From contig NZ_CP045122.1 in assembly GCF_011492965.1 (NCBI RefSeq), positions 186,001-250,000 of the forward strand: a DNA stretch of 64,000 nt, read 5' to 3'. The notes beneath the pieces are model-generated. The model was given only the letters and a program-made list of their open reading frames with translations, was not told the DNA's origin and searched no databases. Of this stretch, positions 7,992 to 14,910 are shown piece by piece; the first letter of the stretch is position 1, and each line of letters opens with the position of its first letter. A program made the translations under genes and the position numbers. This stretch comes from Rubrobacter marinus. Lineage in GTDB: Bacteria; Actinomycetota; Rubrobacteria; Rubrobacterales; Rubrobacteraceae.

Positions 7992-8598
7992 GCCTCACCT
8001 CCCATTCCTGTATGAGCCACTCGAAGAGCTTGTAGTGGACGGCGTCGTGCCAGGCGCCCATCTCGGCGGCGAGGACGAGCAGGAACGCCCCCTTGGGCAG
8101 GAGCTCCCGCCCGCGCTTGGCCTCGGGCTTGTAGTGGTAGAAGCGGAGGTCCGGGCGGAGCCGCTTCAGCCCGCGCCTCAGGCGGGACAGTTCGAGCCAG
8201 TCCCCGCGGATCTCCGCGACGAGGACGTCTTCTGTGTAGCCGCCCTCGTAGTCTTCGGAGGTCAGGGGCTTGCCGGTGGGGCAGAGGAGGTCGGCGAGGA
8301 TGCCGTCCTCGTCCAAGGGCTCGTCGTAGACGTACTGGTGGAAGAACTCCCCGTCGAGGTCCCACCCGAGGGTCGGAAGAACCGAGCGGAGCTGGCCGTC
8401 GAAGACCGCGACGGGGTCGCCGCCGGTCCAGGCCATGTCCCCCCAGGCCCATCCGACCTCGGAAAACCGCTTGCGCTCCTCCGCACCCACGCGCCGGAGC
8501 ATGTCGCGGGCGAAGCGGAAGTCTTCCACGGCCGCCGACAATTCGCCCTGGGCCTCGTCCCAGAGCCCCAGGAGCTCGGCCCTCGCGTAGTGGGTCAC
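7642..8598 (-). CDS. unknown protein in the position of PRTRC protein F
   Basis: The open frame codes for 318 residues, but only about the first 200 look like real protein (for example FARDMLRRVGAEERKRF and KGAFLLVLAAEMGAWHDA). The last 117 overlap the E2-like gene in another frame and have the Arg-rich character of a shadow. A TGA in the next frame lies at 7995-7997, just before the E2-like start, so a one-base error near the GGG run at 8001-8003 may have hidden the true stop. The GTG start overlaps the previous gene's stop as GTGA. I do not recognise the fold. Its place before protein B suggests the counterpart of PRTRC protein F. Confidence 0.5.
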   Translation of the reverse strand: MTHYARAELLGLWDEAQGELSAAVEDFRFARDMLRRVGAEERKRFSEVGWAWGDMAWTGGDPVAVFDGQLRSVLPTLGWDLDGEFFHQYVYDEPLDEDGILADLLCPTGKPLTSEDYEGGYTEDVLVAEIRGDWLELSRLRRGLKRLRPDLRFYHYKPEAKRGRELLPKGAFLLVLAAEMGAWHDAVHYKLFEWLIQEWEVRHGRRKAQTRPQDRDGARALRRRNLRRRGRALRRAPHKAAPAAARARDRFEGRGDREGRRLRGSLDGPGPLRGRHRAGEGAGADAQDPRLARRRRLARRRGAPIRLLLRRLGRHAAL

Positions 8599-9107
8599 GG
8601 GAGCTCACCCCCTGATGCTACGGAGGGGTCCTCGGCGGGCTCTGTCTCGAGGAGCGCGTCTCGTATGCCGGCGAAGGTGTCGTCGTCGCGCACGTGGTCG
8701 GTGAGCCTCAAAAGGGAGTTCAGCCTGCGGCCCTGGGGGTCGGGGTGGTACTCGTCCGGCGGCTCGTCGTAGGCCTCGTGGGCGAGGATGCGGTGGGCCT
8801 GGTCGAGCGCGGCGTCCGTGAGGTCGAGGACGCAGCTTGCGAGATCGCCCGGGGTGCCCGCCGGGGCGTCGAGGTCGACCTCGCCGTTCGTGAGGTCCAG
8901 CAGGAAGTCCGCGCCTTCCCCGAGCCTTGCGAGCTCCCCTTCGTCGCCGGGTTCGGGGACCGCGAGCAACTCTTGGACGAAGCGGTCGAAGCCGAAGGTG
9001 AGCACCCGGTCGGCCTGGCTCCCCGGTCCGGTCGCCCCGGAGACCGCGACGCGTTCGGTCCGTCTCTTTGGCTTCTTTTTGGGCGCGGCCTTGGCCCTGG
9101 TTGGCAT
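8595..9107 (-). CDS. hypothetical protein of the ubiquitin-like cassette
   Basis: 170 residues, not recognised. It begins with a basic lysine-rich stretch (AKAAPKKKPKRRT) and continues as a mostly helical acidic protein. GAGGAGG lies upstream of the ATG, and its stop overlaps the next start as GTGA. It is thus part of the same transcription unit as the E2-like, JAMM and ThiF genes and may be a cassette-specific accessory, perhaps in the role of PRTRC protein E (inference from position only). Confidence 0.6.
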   Translation of the reverse strand: MPTRAKAAPKKKPKRRTERVAVSGATGPGSQADRVLTFGFDRFVQELLAVPEPGDEGELARLGEGADFLLDLTNGEVDLDAPAGTPGDLASCVLDLTDAALDQAHRILAHEAYDEPPDEYHPDPQGRRLNSLLRLTDHVRDDDTFAGIRDALLETEPAEDPSVASGGELP

Positions 9108-9148
9108 TGCGATCCGATCCTCCTCCCCGCGGCTACTGCGCCGGCGTG

Positions 9149-9187
9149 GCCGTCATTCCCTTCGCGGCGCGAGGGGGGAATGACGGC
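9149..9187 (-). terminator. hairpin between cassette genes
   Basis: Perfect 12-base arms (GCCGTCATTCCC and its complement) around a 15-base loop, in the 146-base gap between two minus-strand genes. It has no T-run, so it may be a processing or attenuating hairpin rather than a full terminator. Confidence 0.4.
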
Positions 9188-9253
9188 GCGGGCTCCGGTT
9201 GTAGGGCCGCAGCCACGTGCGCTGCTCCGTGACGGTTCGCGGGCGTGGCTCCG

Positions 9254-9562
9254 TCAAAGAACCACGGCCATGGCCACGCGCTCGAGCTCGGCGAGGTCCT
9301 CGTCGAAGGCGTCCTCCTCGACGCTTTTCGAGGTGTAGCTCGTGCGGCCGTAGGTCTGGAGCTCCTCGCCGGGGATCGCGTGGACCAGGTTCCACTTCGT
9401 GCCGTCCCAGAGCCTGGCCCTTCCCCACGGCTGGAACACGTGGGCGTTGTGCTCGACCTCGTACTTGAGCTTTTTCCCCTCGACATCGAGCACGACCTCG
9501 CGGAACCAGCTCTGCGAATGCCTGTACGTCTTGTCCGGGATGGGTCTACCGCGCAACTCCAC
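9254..9562 (-). CDS. hypothetical protein
   Basis: 102 residues, not recognised. The GTG start at 9562 is preceded by AAAGGAG at a five-base spacing; reading further upstream gives only low-complexity Arg-rich sequence. It is rich in aromatic residues (SWFREVVLDVEG, FQPWGRARLWDGTKWN), which suggests a small beta-rich domain. It lies in the run of small genes upstream of the ubiquitin-like cassette. Confidence 0.6.
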   Translation of the reverse strand: MELRGRPIPDKTYRHSQSWFREVVLDVEGKKLKYEVEHNAHVFQPWGRARLWDGTKWNLVHAIPGEELQTYGRTSYTSKSVEEDAFDEDLAELERVAMAVVL

Positions 9563-9606
9563 TGCCGCTCCTTTCCCGATCGGGGCGTTGGGGGTCGGCG
9601 CCGTCG

Positions 9607-9807
9607 CTAAACGCTCACGCGCGGGAGCCCGCCCTGGACGCGGCGTTCCCTGCTGCTCGTCGCCTCGTCGGCGCGGCGCGTTCGGCACCTGTAGCAGTAG
9701 TCGTCCTTGTTGTGCCTGCTGAGCTTCTCGGGGCGGCCGATCTCCGCCACGGCCGGGCAGTCTTCTCCGCTCGCGCACCTCTCGGCCTTCTTGCGCGTTT
9801 CCTTCAT
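9607..9807 (-). CDS. small zinc-finger-like protein
   Basis: 66 residues with two cysteine pairs, CASGEDC and CYRC, spaced as in a treble-clef or zinc-ribbon fold, followed by a basic C-terminal half. The ATG has GGAGCAGC upstream. It may bind DNA or RNA, or serve as a docking module in the adjacent ubiquitin-like system (inference). Confidence 0.6.
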   Translation of the reverse strand: MKETRKKAERCASGEDCPAVAEIGRPEKLSRHNKDDYCYRCRTRRADEATSSRERRVQGGLPRVSV

Positions 9808-9863
9808 GCTGCTCCTTCTCCCGGATCGGGCCTGGGTTTGGGGGCTCGGGGACCGTCGCGCTC

Positions 9864-10784
9864 CTATCCTTCGTCCGGCGACCGCCGGGCGAGTTGCCCG
9901 TCGAGGTCCTCTTCGGGGACCCCGAGCCAGCGCGAGAGCGACGCCCTCGCCCGTTCGACGGCTCCGTATTCGTCCTCGATCGGCTCGATTACCGTGGTGG
10001 GGCCTGTCGCCTCCAGCCTCAGGCGGGCGACGGGCTCCAGCATGATCGCCGGGAGTATGGCCCGCTCGGCCGTGGGAATGCGGTTCCTCAGGCGGGCGGC
10101 CGCGAGGGCCGCCCGGGCCGCGTAGGGCTTCGGGAGGTCCTTGTCGTTGCGGGCTTCCCCCGCGACGTAGTAGACGAGCAGCCTGTCGCCTATGCTTCCA
10201 GGCTCCTCCCCCACTATCGCGCTCCCCGGAACCAACGGGGGTATCGTGCCGTCGGCGAGGACGCCGGCTACCGGGACGAACAGGACGAGTCGCTCGTCGG
10301 CGGCCGCGCCGGCCGCTCCTTCCCCGCTCCGCTCGGCGGACCCCATTCGCAACCGCGCCTCTTCGGTCTTGCGCCGCATGAGGGCGTCGAAGGCGCTCCC
10401 CGCGAAGTCATCGAGGGCGCCGACGCGACCCCACACCTCGTAGAGGTGCTCGCCGTAATCCCCGCGGAGGACCAGGGTCGTACGGGTCAGCAGGTTCACC
10501 CACGCGGCGACCGCCGCGAGCCCGGCGAGCAGGAGGTGCCAGGGGGCCTCGGGCCGGTAAGCGACGAGTGTTGCGGCGAGCGCGGCGCACTCGAGGGCGG
10601 CCAACCGGCGGGGCGCGGTGGCGTAGGTGTACGGGGGTTCGCTCGAGGCGAGCGGCAGACGCTCCCCGCGCACGATGATCTCCTCCGATGTGAGGACAAT
10701 GCCGCCGGCGGAGTCGAGAAGGATCGTGCGGCTAATCGGGGGATCGTAGCGGGCGAGTGTTCGGAACGGGGGCTTATCGGTCAC
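9864..10784 (-). CDS. membrane protein with DUF6232-like N-terminal part
   Basis: 306 residues. The GTG start at 10784 overlaps the previous stop as GTGA, with AGGAGGAG upstream. Residues about 15-150 show short beta-rich segments around two adjacent membrane helices (LAALECAALAATLVAY and LLLAGLAAVAAWVNLL), then TTLVLRGDYGEHLYEVWG. This is the layout of DUF6232 proteins. The C-terminal half is a soluble, mainly helical region of unknown role. It lies within the small-gene run of the replicon, so it may be a surface or sensing protein. Confidence 0.6.
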   Translation of the reverse strand: MTDKPPFRTLARYDPPISRTILLDSAGGIVLTSEEIIVRGERLPLASSEPPYTYATAPRRLAALECAALAATLVAYRPEAPWHLLLAGLAAVAAWVNLLTRTTLVLRGDYGEHLYEVWGRVGALDDFAGSAFDALMRRKTEEARLRMGSAERSGEGAAGAAADERLVLFVPVAGVLADGTIPPLVPGSAIVGEEPGSIGDRLLVYYVAGEARNDKDLPKPYAARAALAAARLRNRIPTAERAILPAIMLEPVARLRLEATGPTTVIEPIEDEYGAVERARASLSRWLGVPEEDLDGQLARRSPDEG

Positions 10785-10996
10785 GAGGCTCCTCCTGCGG
10801 GGTAGCGTTCGTTTACGTACTCTTCGTCCCTGGACTCCTCGATCATCACGTACACCCGGAGCCCGGTCGGGGACTTGACCTCCATGTCGAAGAAGGTGCC
10901 GTTGCTGTAGCCGTGGCCCTTGACGATCTCCAGGCCTTTGCTCTCGGCCTTGTCCGCGAAAGCGTCTCGGAGGTCTTGCATCGTCAGTTCGTCCAT
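10781..10996 (-). CDS. hypothetical protein
   Basis: 71 residues (start MDELTMQDLRDAFADKAES), chosen because GAGGAG lies four to five bases before the ATG at 10996. It is small and acidic, with a likely beta hairpin FFDMEVKSPTGLRVYVMIEE. It is translationally coupled to the downstream membrane protein gene. I first considered it as PRTRC protein C because of size, but its motifs do not fit. Confidence 0.55.
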   Translation of the reverse strand: MDELTMQDLRDAFADKAESKGLEIVKGHGYSNGTFFDMEVKSPTGLRVYVMIEESRDEEYVNERYPAGGAS

Positions 10997-11127
10997 GCTT
11001 CTCCTCTTTCGGGGGCATGCGTTTACGGGCCCGCTGGCGACCGCGCGGGCCCTCGGCTTCCGCACCGGCGCGCGTGGAAGGGACCGGGACGACGCGCCGG
11101 GGTCTCGTGGGACGATGGGGCTATCTG

Positions 11128-11152
11128 GCCGCCGGCTCGAACGGCCGGCGGC
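11128..11152 (-). terminator. GC-rich hairpin after the DUF6166-like gene
   Basis: Nine-base arms (GCCGCCGGC and GCCGGCGGC) around seven bases, 19 bases after the stop of the upstream minus-strand gene. A second hairpin (GGGCCCGC/GCGGGCCC, 11027-11052) lies further on. Neither has a T-run. Confidence 0.4.
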
Positions 11153-11170
11153 GCTTAAGAAGGGGTCGCG

Positions 11171-11689
11171 CTAGCGGGGTCGGCGGCCGCTGGGATCCAG
11201 GGGCTCCCAGCGCGGGCCGGGCAGCTCGGGGTACCGCTCGAGCTCGGGCCAGGCCTCGGCCTGGATGCGGATCCAGGCGCGCAGCACGTCTTCCGCGATC
11301 GTCGCCCCCGTCCCCTCCATCGGGGCGAGGAACTCGTCCGCGAAAGCTTCGGCGAGCCTGAAGGCGGTGCGGCTGGTGGCGTTGCTCCGGCAACGGACCG
11401 CCTCCTCGCCGTCCTCGCCCGGAGGCAAAAAGAGGGTGAGTACGTTGAGCGCGAGCTCCAGGCGCTTCTTGGGGTCGGCCTCGGGGCCGAAGTCGTAGTG
11501 GAGCTTCGCGCCGCGGGGGAGGTTGTGGGCGACCGTGCGCGGGACGTTCGCGTGCACCCTAAGGGGTCGGGTCGGGTCGCGGTAGAGCAAGACTTCGGTC
11601 AGGCCGTCCATCACCGGGGCATGGTACACGTTCTCCCATGTGCTTCCCACTGCGCGCTTCCCTCCTTTCCCCTTTCCGTCGCGAGCCAT
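11171..11689 (-). CDS. hypothetical protein, DUF6166-like
   Basis: 172 residues. The middle (HYDFGPEADPKKRLELALNV) resembles the core of DUF6166 proteins, small plasmid and phage proteins that start with a short beta segment carrying Tyr-Arg (here LLYRDPTRPLRVHAN). The function of that family is unknown. The gene lies 45 bases after dnaN on the same strand, which suggests co-expression with replication functions. The family call is tentative. Confidence 0.6.
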   Translation of the reverse strand: MARDGKGKGGKRAVGSTWENVYHAPVMDGLTEVLLYRDPTRPLRVHANVPRTVAHNLPRGAKLHYDFGPEADPKKRLELALNVLTLFLPPGEDGEEAVRCRSNATSRTAFRLAEAFADEFLAPMEGTGATIAEDVLRAWIRIQAEAWPELERYPELPGPRWEPLDPSGRRPR

Positions 11690-11734
11690 GCAGGTTCGGT
11701 CGCCAGGCCGGTTGCTCTTCGAGGTGCGATCTCC

Positions 11735-13018
11735 TCAGGCCTTCTGCCGGGACGGATCGCGCATCGGCATGATCAGGTACGAAAACCCCGCCGCGTCGAG
11801 CACGGCGTTCGTCGTCGTCGCCGTGCTCGTTTCGCTCTCGGCGCCTTCGCCCTCCTCCTTCTCGCGGCCCGGCTTCGCGCCGCTCGCGCCTTCGGACGCG
11901 GCCTCCCCGGGCCCGTCCGCGCCGCACAGGATCGCGGTTTTCTCGGGGTCGTTGAGGCGGAAGAGGACGCGCTTGGCGGGCACCGACGACGCCCCGTCGA
12001 GGAGGTAATGGGGGTTGAAGCAGGCGGTGAACTCCTTGCCCTCCCCGACCTCCGCGGCGACCTTTTCCACGGCTCCCCCCGTCTCGGAGCTCTCGACCGA
12101 GACGGAGAGCTCCCCTCCCGTGAGCGTCCCCTCCGGGTGGGAGAACGAAAGCCTTATGGGCACGGGCGGGGTTTGCCGTCCGGCGAAGAGGTTGACGCGC
12201 TTGAGGGAGTCCAGGAGCGCGGCCCTCTCCACCGAGAACTCCTCGGCGAAGGCGTCCGGGAGCATCCTTCGGTACTCCGGGTAGTTGCCGTCGATGAGGC
12301 GGGTCGAGAGGGTTACGCCGCCCACCCCGAACATAGCCGCGTTCTCGGTGACGGCGACCCGGACCTCCTTGGCGAGGTCCGAGAGGCGGGCGACCTCCTT
12401 GAGGGCCCTCCCCGGTATGATCGCTTGGCCGGCCTCGCTCGATGCCCCCTCGAGCCTTGCGGCGTTCATCGCCATGCGGTAGGCGTCGGTGGCCACCATC
12501 CTGACGCGCCCGTCCTCGAAGGATACGAGGACGCCGGTGAGGACCGGGCGCTGCTCGTCCTTGGAGACGCAGGGGAGGACCTTCTGGACCGTGTCGGCGA
12601 GGTCGCCGATGGGGACGGCGAACGAGGAGCCTCCCTTAGCGCCGCCGTCCCCGCTCGGGAATCCCTGCGGGACGGGGAAGTCCTTCGGGTCGTAGGTGCG
12701 GAAGTCGTAGACGTTCTTCCCGTGCGCGAGCGTGGCCTTGCCGTCCTCGGCCTCCAGGGAGATCTCGCCGTCGGGGAGGGAGCGGACCACCTCCAAAAGG
12801 ACGCGGGCGGGGATCGCCGTCCGGCCTTCCTTCTCGATCTCGGTGCGCCCGGCGACGGAGATGGAGAGCTCCGTGTCGGTGGCGCTCATCTTGAGGAGCC
12901 CCCCCTCGGCCTCGAAGAGGACCGCGGAGAGGATCTGTATCGTCGAGCGGTTCGAGACCGCCCTGGTCACTATCTGCAGAAGCTTGGCGAGCACGCCCGC
13001 CTGCGCCTTGATCTTCAC
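11735..13018 (-). CDS. dnaN: DNA polymerase III beta subunit (sliding clamp), replicon-borne
   Basis: A 427-residue clamp with the three usual domains. It starts MKIKAQAGVLAKLLQIVTRA (GTG start) and contains LSAVLFEAEGGLLKMSATD, FPVPQG, TDAYRMAM, LIDGNYPEYRRMLP and the C-terminal YLIMPMR that ends every clamp. The ring tethers polymerases to DNA. It is longer than the usual 370-380 residues because of a Ser/Glu/Thr-rich insert at about residues 370-411 just before the last strand. It sits among accessory genes without dnaA, recF or gyrase, so it is not the chromosomal dnaN locus. The replicon also carries ssb, a primase and dnaE2, so it may bring part of its own replisome. Confidence 0.93.
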   Translation of the reverse strand: MKIKAQAGVLAKLLQIVTRAVSNRSTIQILSAVLFEAEGGLLKMSATDTELSISVAGRTEIEKEGRTAIPARVLLEVVRSLPDGEISLEAEDGKATLAHGKNVYDFRTYDPKDFPVPQGFPSGDGGAKGGSSFAVPIGDLADTVQKVLPCVSKDEQRPVLTGVLVSFEDGRVRMVATDAYRMAMNAARLEGASSEAGQAIIPGRALKEVARLSDLAKEVRVAVTENAAMFGVGGVTLSTRLIDGNYPEYRRMLPDAFAEEFSVERAALLDSLKRVNLFAGRQTPPVPIRLSFSHPEGTLTGGELSVSVESSETGGAVEKVAAEVGEGKEFTACFNPHYLLDGASSVPAKRVLFRLNDPEKTAILCGADGPGEAASEGASGAKPGREKEEGEGAESETSTATTTNAVLDAAGFSYLIMPMRDPSRQKA

Positions 13019-13051
13019 CCTGCTCGTCCCTCCCGTGAGGTCTCTGTGCGT

Positions 13052-13513
13052 TTACGGTCCCTGCGTGGCGGCGGCCGTTCGCCGGTGCCCGGCCGCCGCC
13101 TCGCCCGACGAAGCTCGGGCGGCGGCCAGGGGCCCCACGCCGCCGAACCTGCTCTGGCCGACGGGTTCGAGCGGCGGGACGAGCGAACCCTGGGCCCCCT
13201 TGAAGTTGTCGCAGGCGGCGCCCGGCAGGGACCTGAGGTATGAGAGCTCCCCCCGGGACTCGAACTCGAGGAGGAGCGACTGCGTCGCGCCGTAGCCGTC
13301 GAGCGCGAGAACGAGCCCAGAGAAGGCGCGCCTCCCCTCGGGCCCGTCGGCCTCCAGGAGGAGGTAGAGGCCGCCGTCGGCGCTCCTCATCCTGGCGTGG
13401 GGCACGCCCTCTTCGCCGGCGAGGCGTTCGGCGAGCTCGAGCCGCGCCAGGCGGAAGGCGCGTGCCTCGGGCGGCTGCTCGTCGGGGTCCTGGTAAACGT
13501 AGGCGCGTATCAT
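13052..13513 (-). CDS. hypothetical protein
   Basis: 153 residues, not recognised. The ATG at 13513 is chosen because GAGGAGG is six bases upstream; the TTG two codons earlier would sit against it. The first 90 residues look like a compact alpha/beta domain (LYLLLEADGPEGRRAFSGLV), and the C-terminus is Ala/Gly-rich. It lies just upstream of dnaN on the same strand. Confidence 0.6.
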   Translation of the reverse strand: MIRAYVYQDPDEQPPEARAFRLARLELAERLAGEEGVPHARMRSADGGLYLLLEADGPEGRRAFSGLVLALDGYGATQSLLLEFESRGELSYLRSLPGAACDNFKGAQGSLVPPLEPVGQSRFGGVGPLAAARASSGEAAAGHRRTAAATQGP

Positions 13514-13549
13514 CGCCAACCTCCTCTGGGGACTCCCATCCCGAACGTC

Positions 13550-13699
13550 CTAACCCGAGGCCGAGGTCCGCACCACGCCTTTCGGCGTGAGCCAGATGGT
13601 GAGCGGGTCGTAGTCGATCTCTATCAACGAGCCGTCGACGGCCCACGAGTAGCCGAAGCCGCCGGCGTGCGGGTTGTCGATGTCGCCGTCGCCCACCAT
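13550..13699 (-). CDS. small hypothetical protein
   Basis: 49 residues starting MVGDGDIDNPHAGGFGYSWA. Its ATG shares a base with the previous stop (TGATG), so translation is coupled. The sequence resembles a short beta-rich domain (SLIEIDYDPLTIWLTPKGVV). Function unknown. Confidence 0.5.
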   Translation of the reverse strand: MVGDGDIDNPHAGGFGYSWAVDGSLIEIDYDPLTIWLTPKGVVRTSASG

Positions 13700-13968
13700 C
13701 ACGGCTTCGAGGATGGTGGCGAGGGGGCGTTCTTGGCCTCCTGGCGCTCGTCGTGGCTCATCTCCTCGTTGGCGTTGCACGCCGCGAAGTAGTCGCCGAG
13801 GACGTCGAAGTCCCGACCGTTGTTTATCTCGACGGCCGTGAAGTGGACCGGCTTGCCTCGCTTGTCCTTGAGGGCGGGGAGCTCGCGGACGGCGAAGGTC
13901 ACCTCCAGGCAGCCGTAGCGGCCCTCGTAGACCTCGCGGTGGTGGAACGTGGTCTCGTCTTGGAGCAT
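13699..13968 (-). CDS. hypothetical protein
   Basis: 89 residues starting MLQDETTFHHREVYEGRYG. The ATG has GGAGG upstream; the reading frame is open further upstream, but that part is a shadow of a neighbour. It contains LEVTFAVRELPALKDKRGKP, a likely beta meander, and ends in a Ser/Pro tail. Not recognised. Confidence 0.6.
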   Translation of the reverse strand: MLQDETTFHHREVYEGRYGCLEVTFAVRELPALKDKRGKPVHFTAVEINNGRDFDVLGDYFAACNANEEMSHDERQEAKNAPSPPSSKP

Positions 13969-13993
13969 ATCGCCTCCGTTTTGGTCGGGGTTC

Positions 13994-14363
13994 TCACACG
14001 TCGTAGCGGTAGACGCGGCAGGGGGCTTCCACGTCGACGCTATTGTCCGCCCGGGCGTAGTCCCCGGAGAAGAACCAGAAGCGTCCGGGTCGGACCTCGC
14101 CGGTGGGCGAAAGCTCCGTGGTGGGCATCGTGGGGTTGAGCGCGCCGGAGAAGCTCGCGTAGCCGTCGCCCCCAGGTAGAACGATCCTTCGGGGGCGGTC
14201 TGCACGGCGCCTACGCCCTCGCCCCAGTCGTGGGCGATCCTCTCCTCGCGGAAGCCCTCGGCGCCGAAGGGTCGGGGAAGATCACGAAGTCTCCGACCGA
14301 CGGGCGGTCCGCTTGGCCGCGCTGTTTGCTCCTGCGGGCGAGCAGCTCGTCGTTGGAGATCAC
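13994..14363 (-). pseudogene. hypothetical protein broken by two one-base shifts
   Basis: The coding signal runs through three frames. It starts GTG with GAGGAG upstream (MISNDELLARRSKQRGQADR), shifts near the G run at 14274-14277 to PFGAEGFREERIAHDWGEGV, and shifts again in the C run at 14169-14173 to GDGYASFSGALNPTMPTTEL, ending RVYRYDV. Adding one base at each run restores a single protein of about 120 residues that looks natural throughout. The protein is not recognised; its Trp/Phe-rich RPGRFWFFSGD segment suggests a beta fold. Two deletions in short homopolymers suggest sequence error. Confidence 0.6.
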
Positions 14364-14456
14364 GGGGGCCCTCCTCGGGTCGTAGTTGCTTTTGGACGGT
14401 GACCGCGGAGCTTCGGCCCGCTCACGCGGCCGGGAACACGTTTGGCGCTCCTCTCT

Positions 14457-14750
14457 CTAGCGGATGGGGGCCGGGGAGTCGGGCTCGACGTAGCCGGCGT
14501 CGTAGGCCCTCGCGTAGCGCGGGTCGTCGCGCTTCACGTAGACGCCCGGGCAGGGCGCGAGTCGGTCGGTGTCGAAGACGAAGAACTCGTCGGGGGTCTT
14601 GAAGGTTGCGGTGGAGGAACCGCCTCGGTGGCCCTGGACCATGACCAGGTGCTCGCAGCGGGCAGCGATCTTGTTGCCGCTCATCCGGACCGGATCGCCG
14701 CAGTATGGGCAGAGAAGTCGATCGTCAGGGGCGGTTACGTCTTTGGGCAC
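14457..14750 (-). CDS. small zinc-ribbon protein
   Basis: 97 residues with a CPYCGDPV knuckle near the N-terminus and a second Cys in AARCEHL, a typical short zinc-binding start. The GTG start has AGAAGGAG eight bases upstream. The rest includes TFKTPDEFFVFDTDRLAPCP. Role unknown; such ribbons often bind nucleic acid. Confidence 0.6.
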   Translation of the reverse strand: MPKDVTAPDDRLLCPYCGDPVRMSGNKIAARCEHLVMVQGHRGGSSTATFKTPDEFFVFDTDRLAPCPGVYVKRDDPRYARAYDAGYVEPDSPAPIR

Positions 14751-14910
14751 GGCTCGGGCTCCTTCTCTTCGGCGGCCTTCGGGGCTTCCCCCCTCAGGGG
14801 GCCCGACGGCCGCCGCGCCGCCCGAACGTGGTCCGCGCGGCGCATATGGGCGCGGGCGTCTCGGGTGAAGCGGCGGGGGGCGTGCGGGATAATCGGTATC
14901 CGCTCGCGCG

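Noticed and set aside
10781-10996. 71-residue protein considered as PRTRC protein C
   Set aside because: The size fits but the sequence lacks the motifs; the protein C-like domain is visible instead in the N-terminal half of the JAMM fusion.
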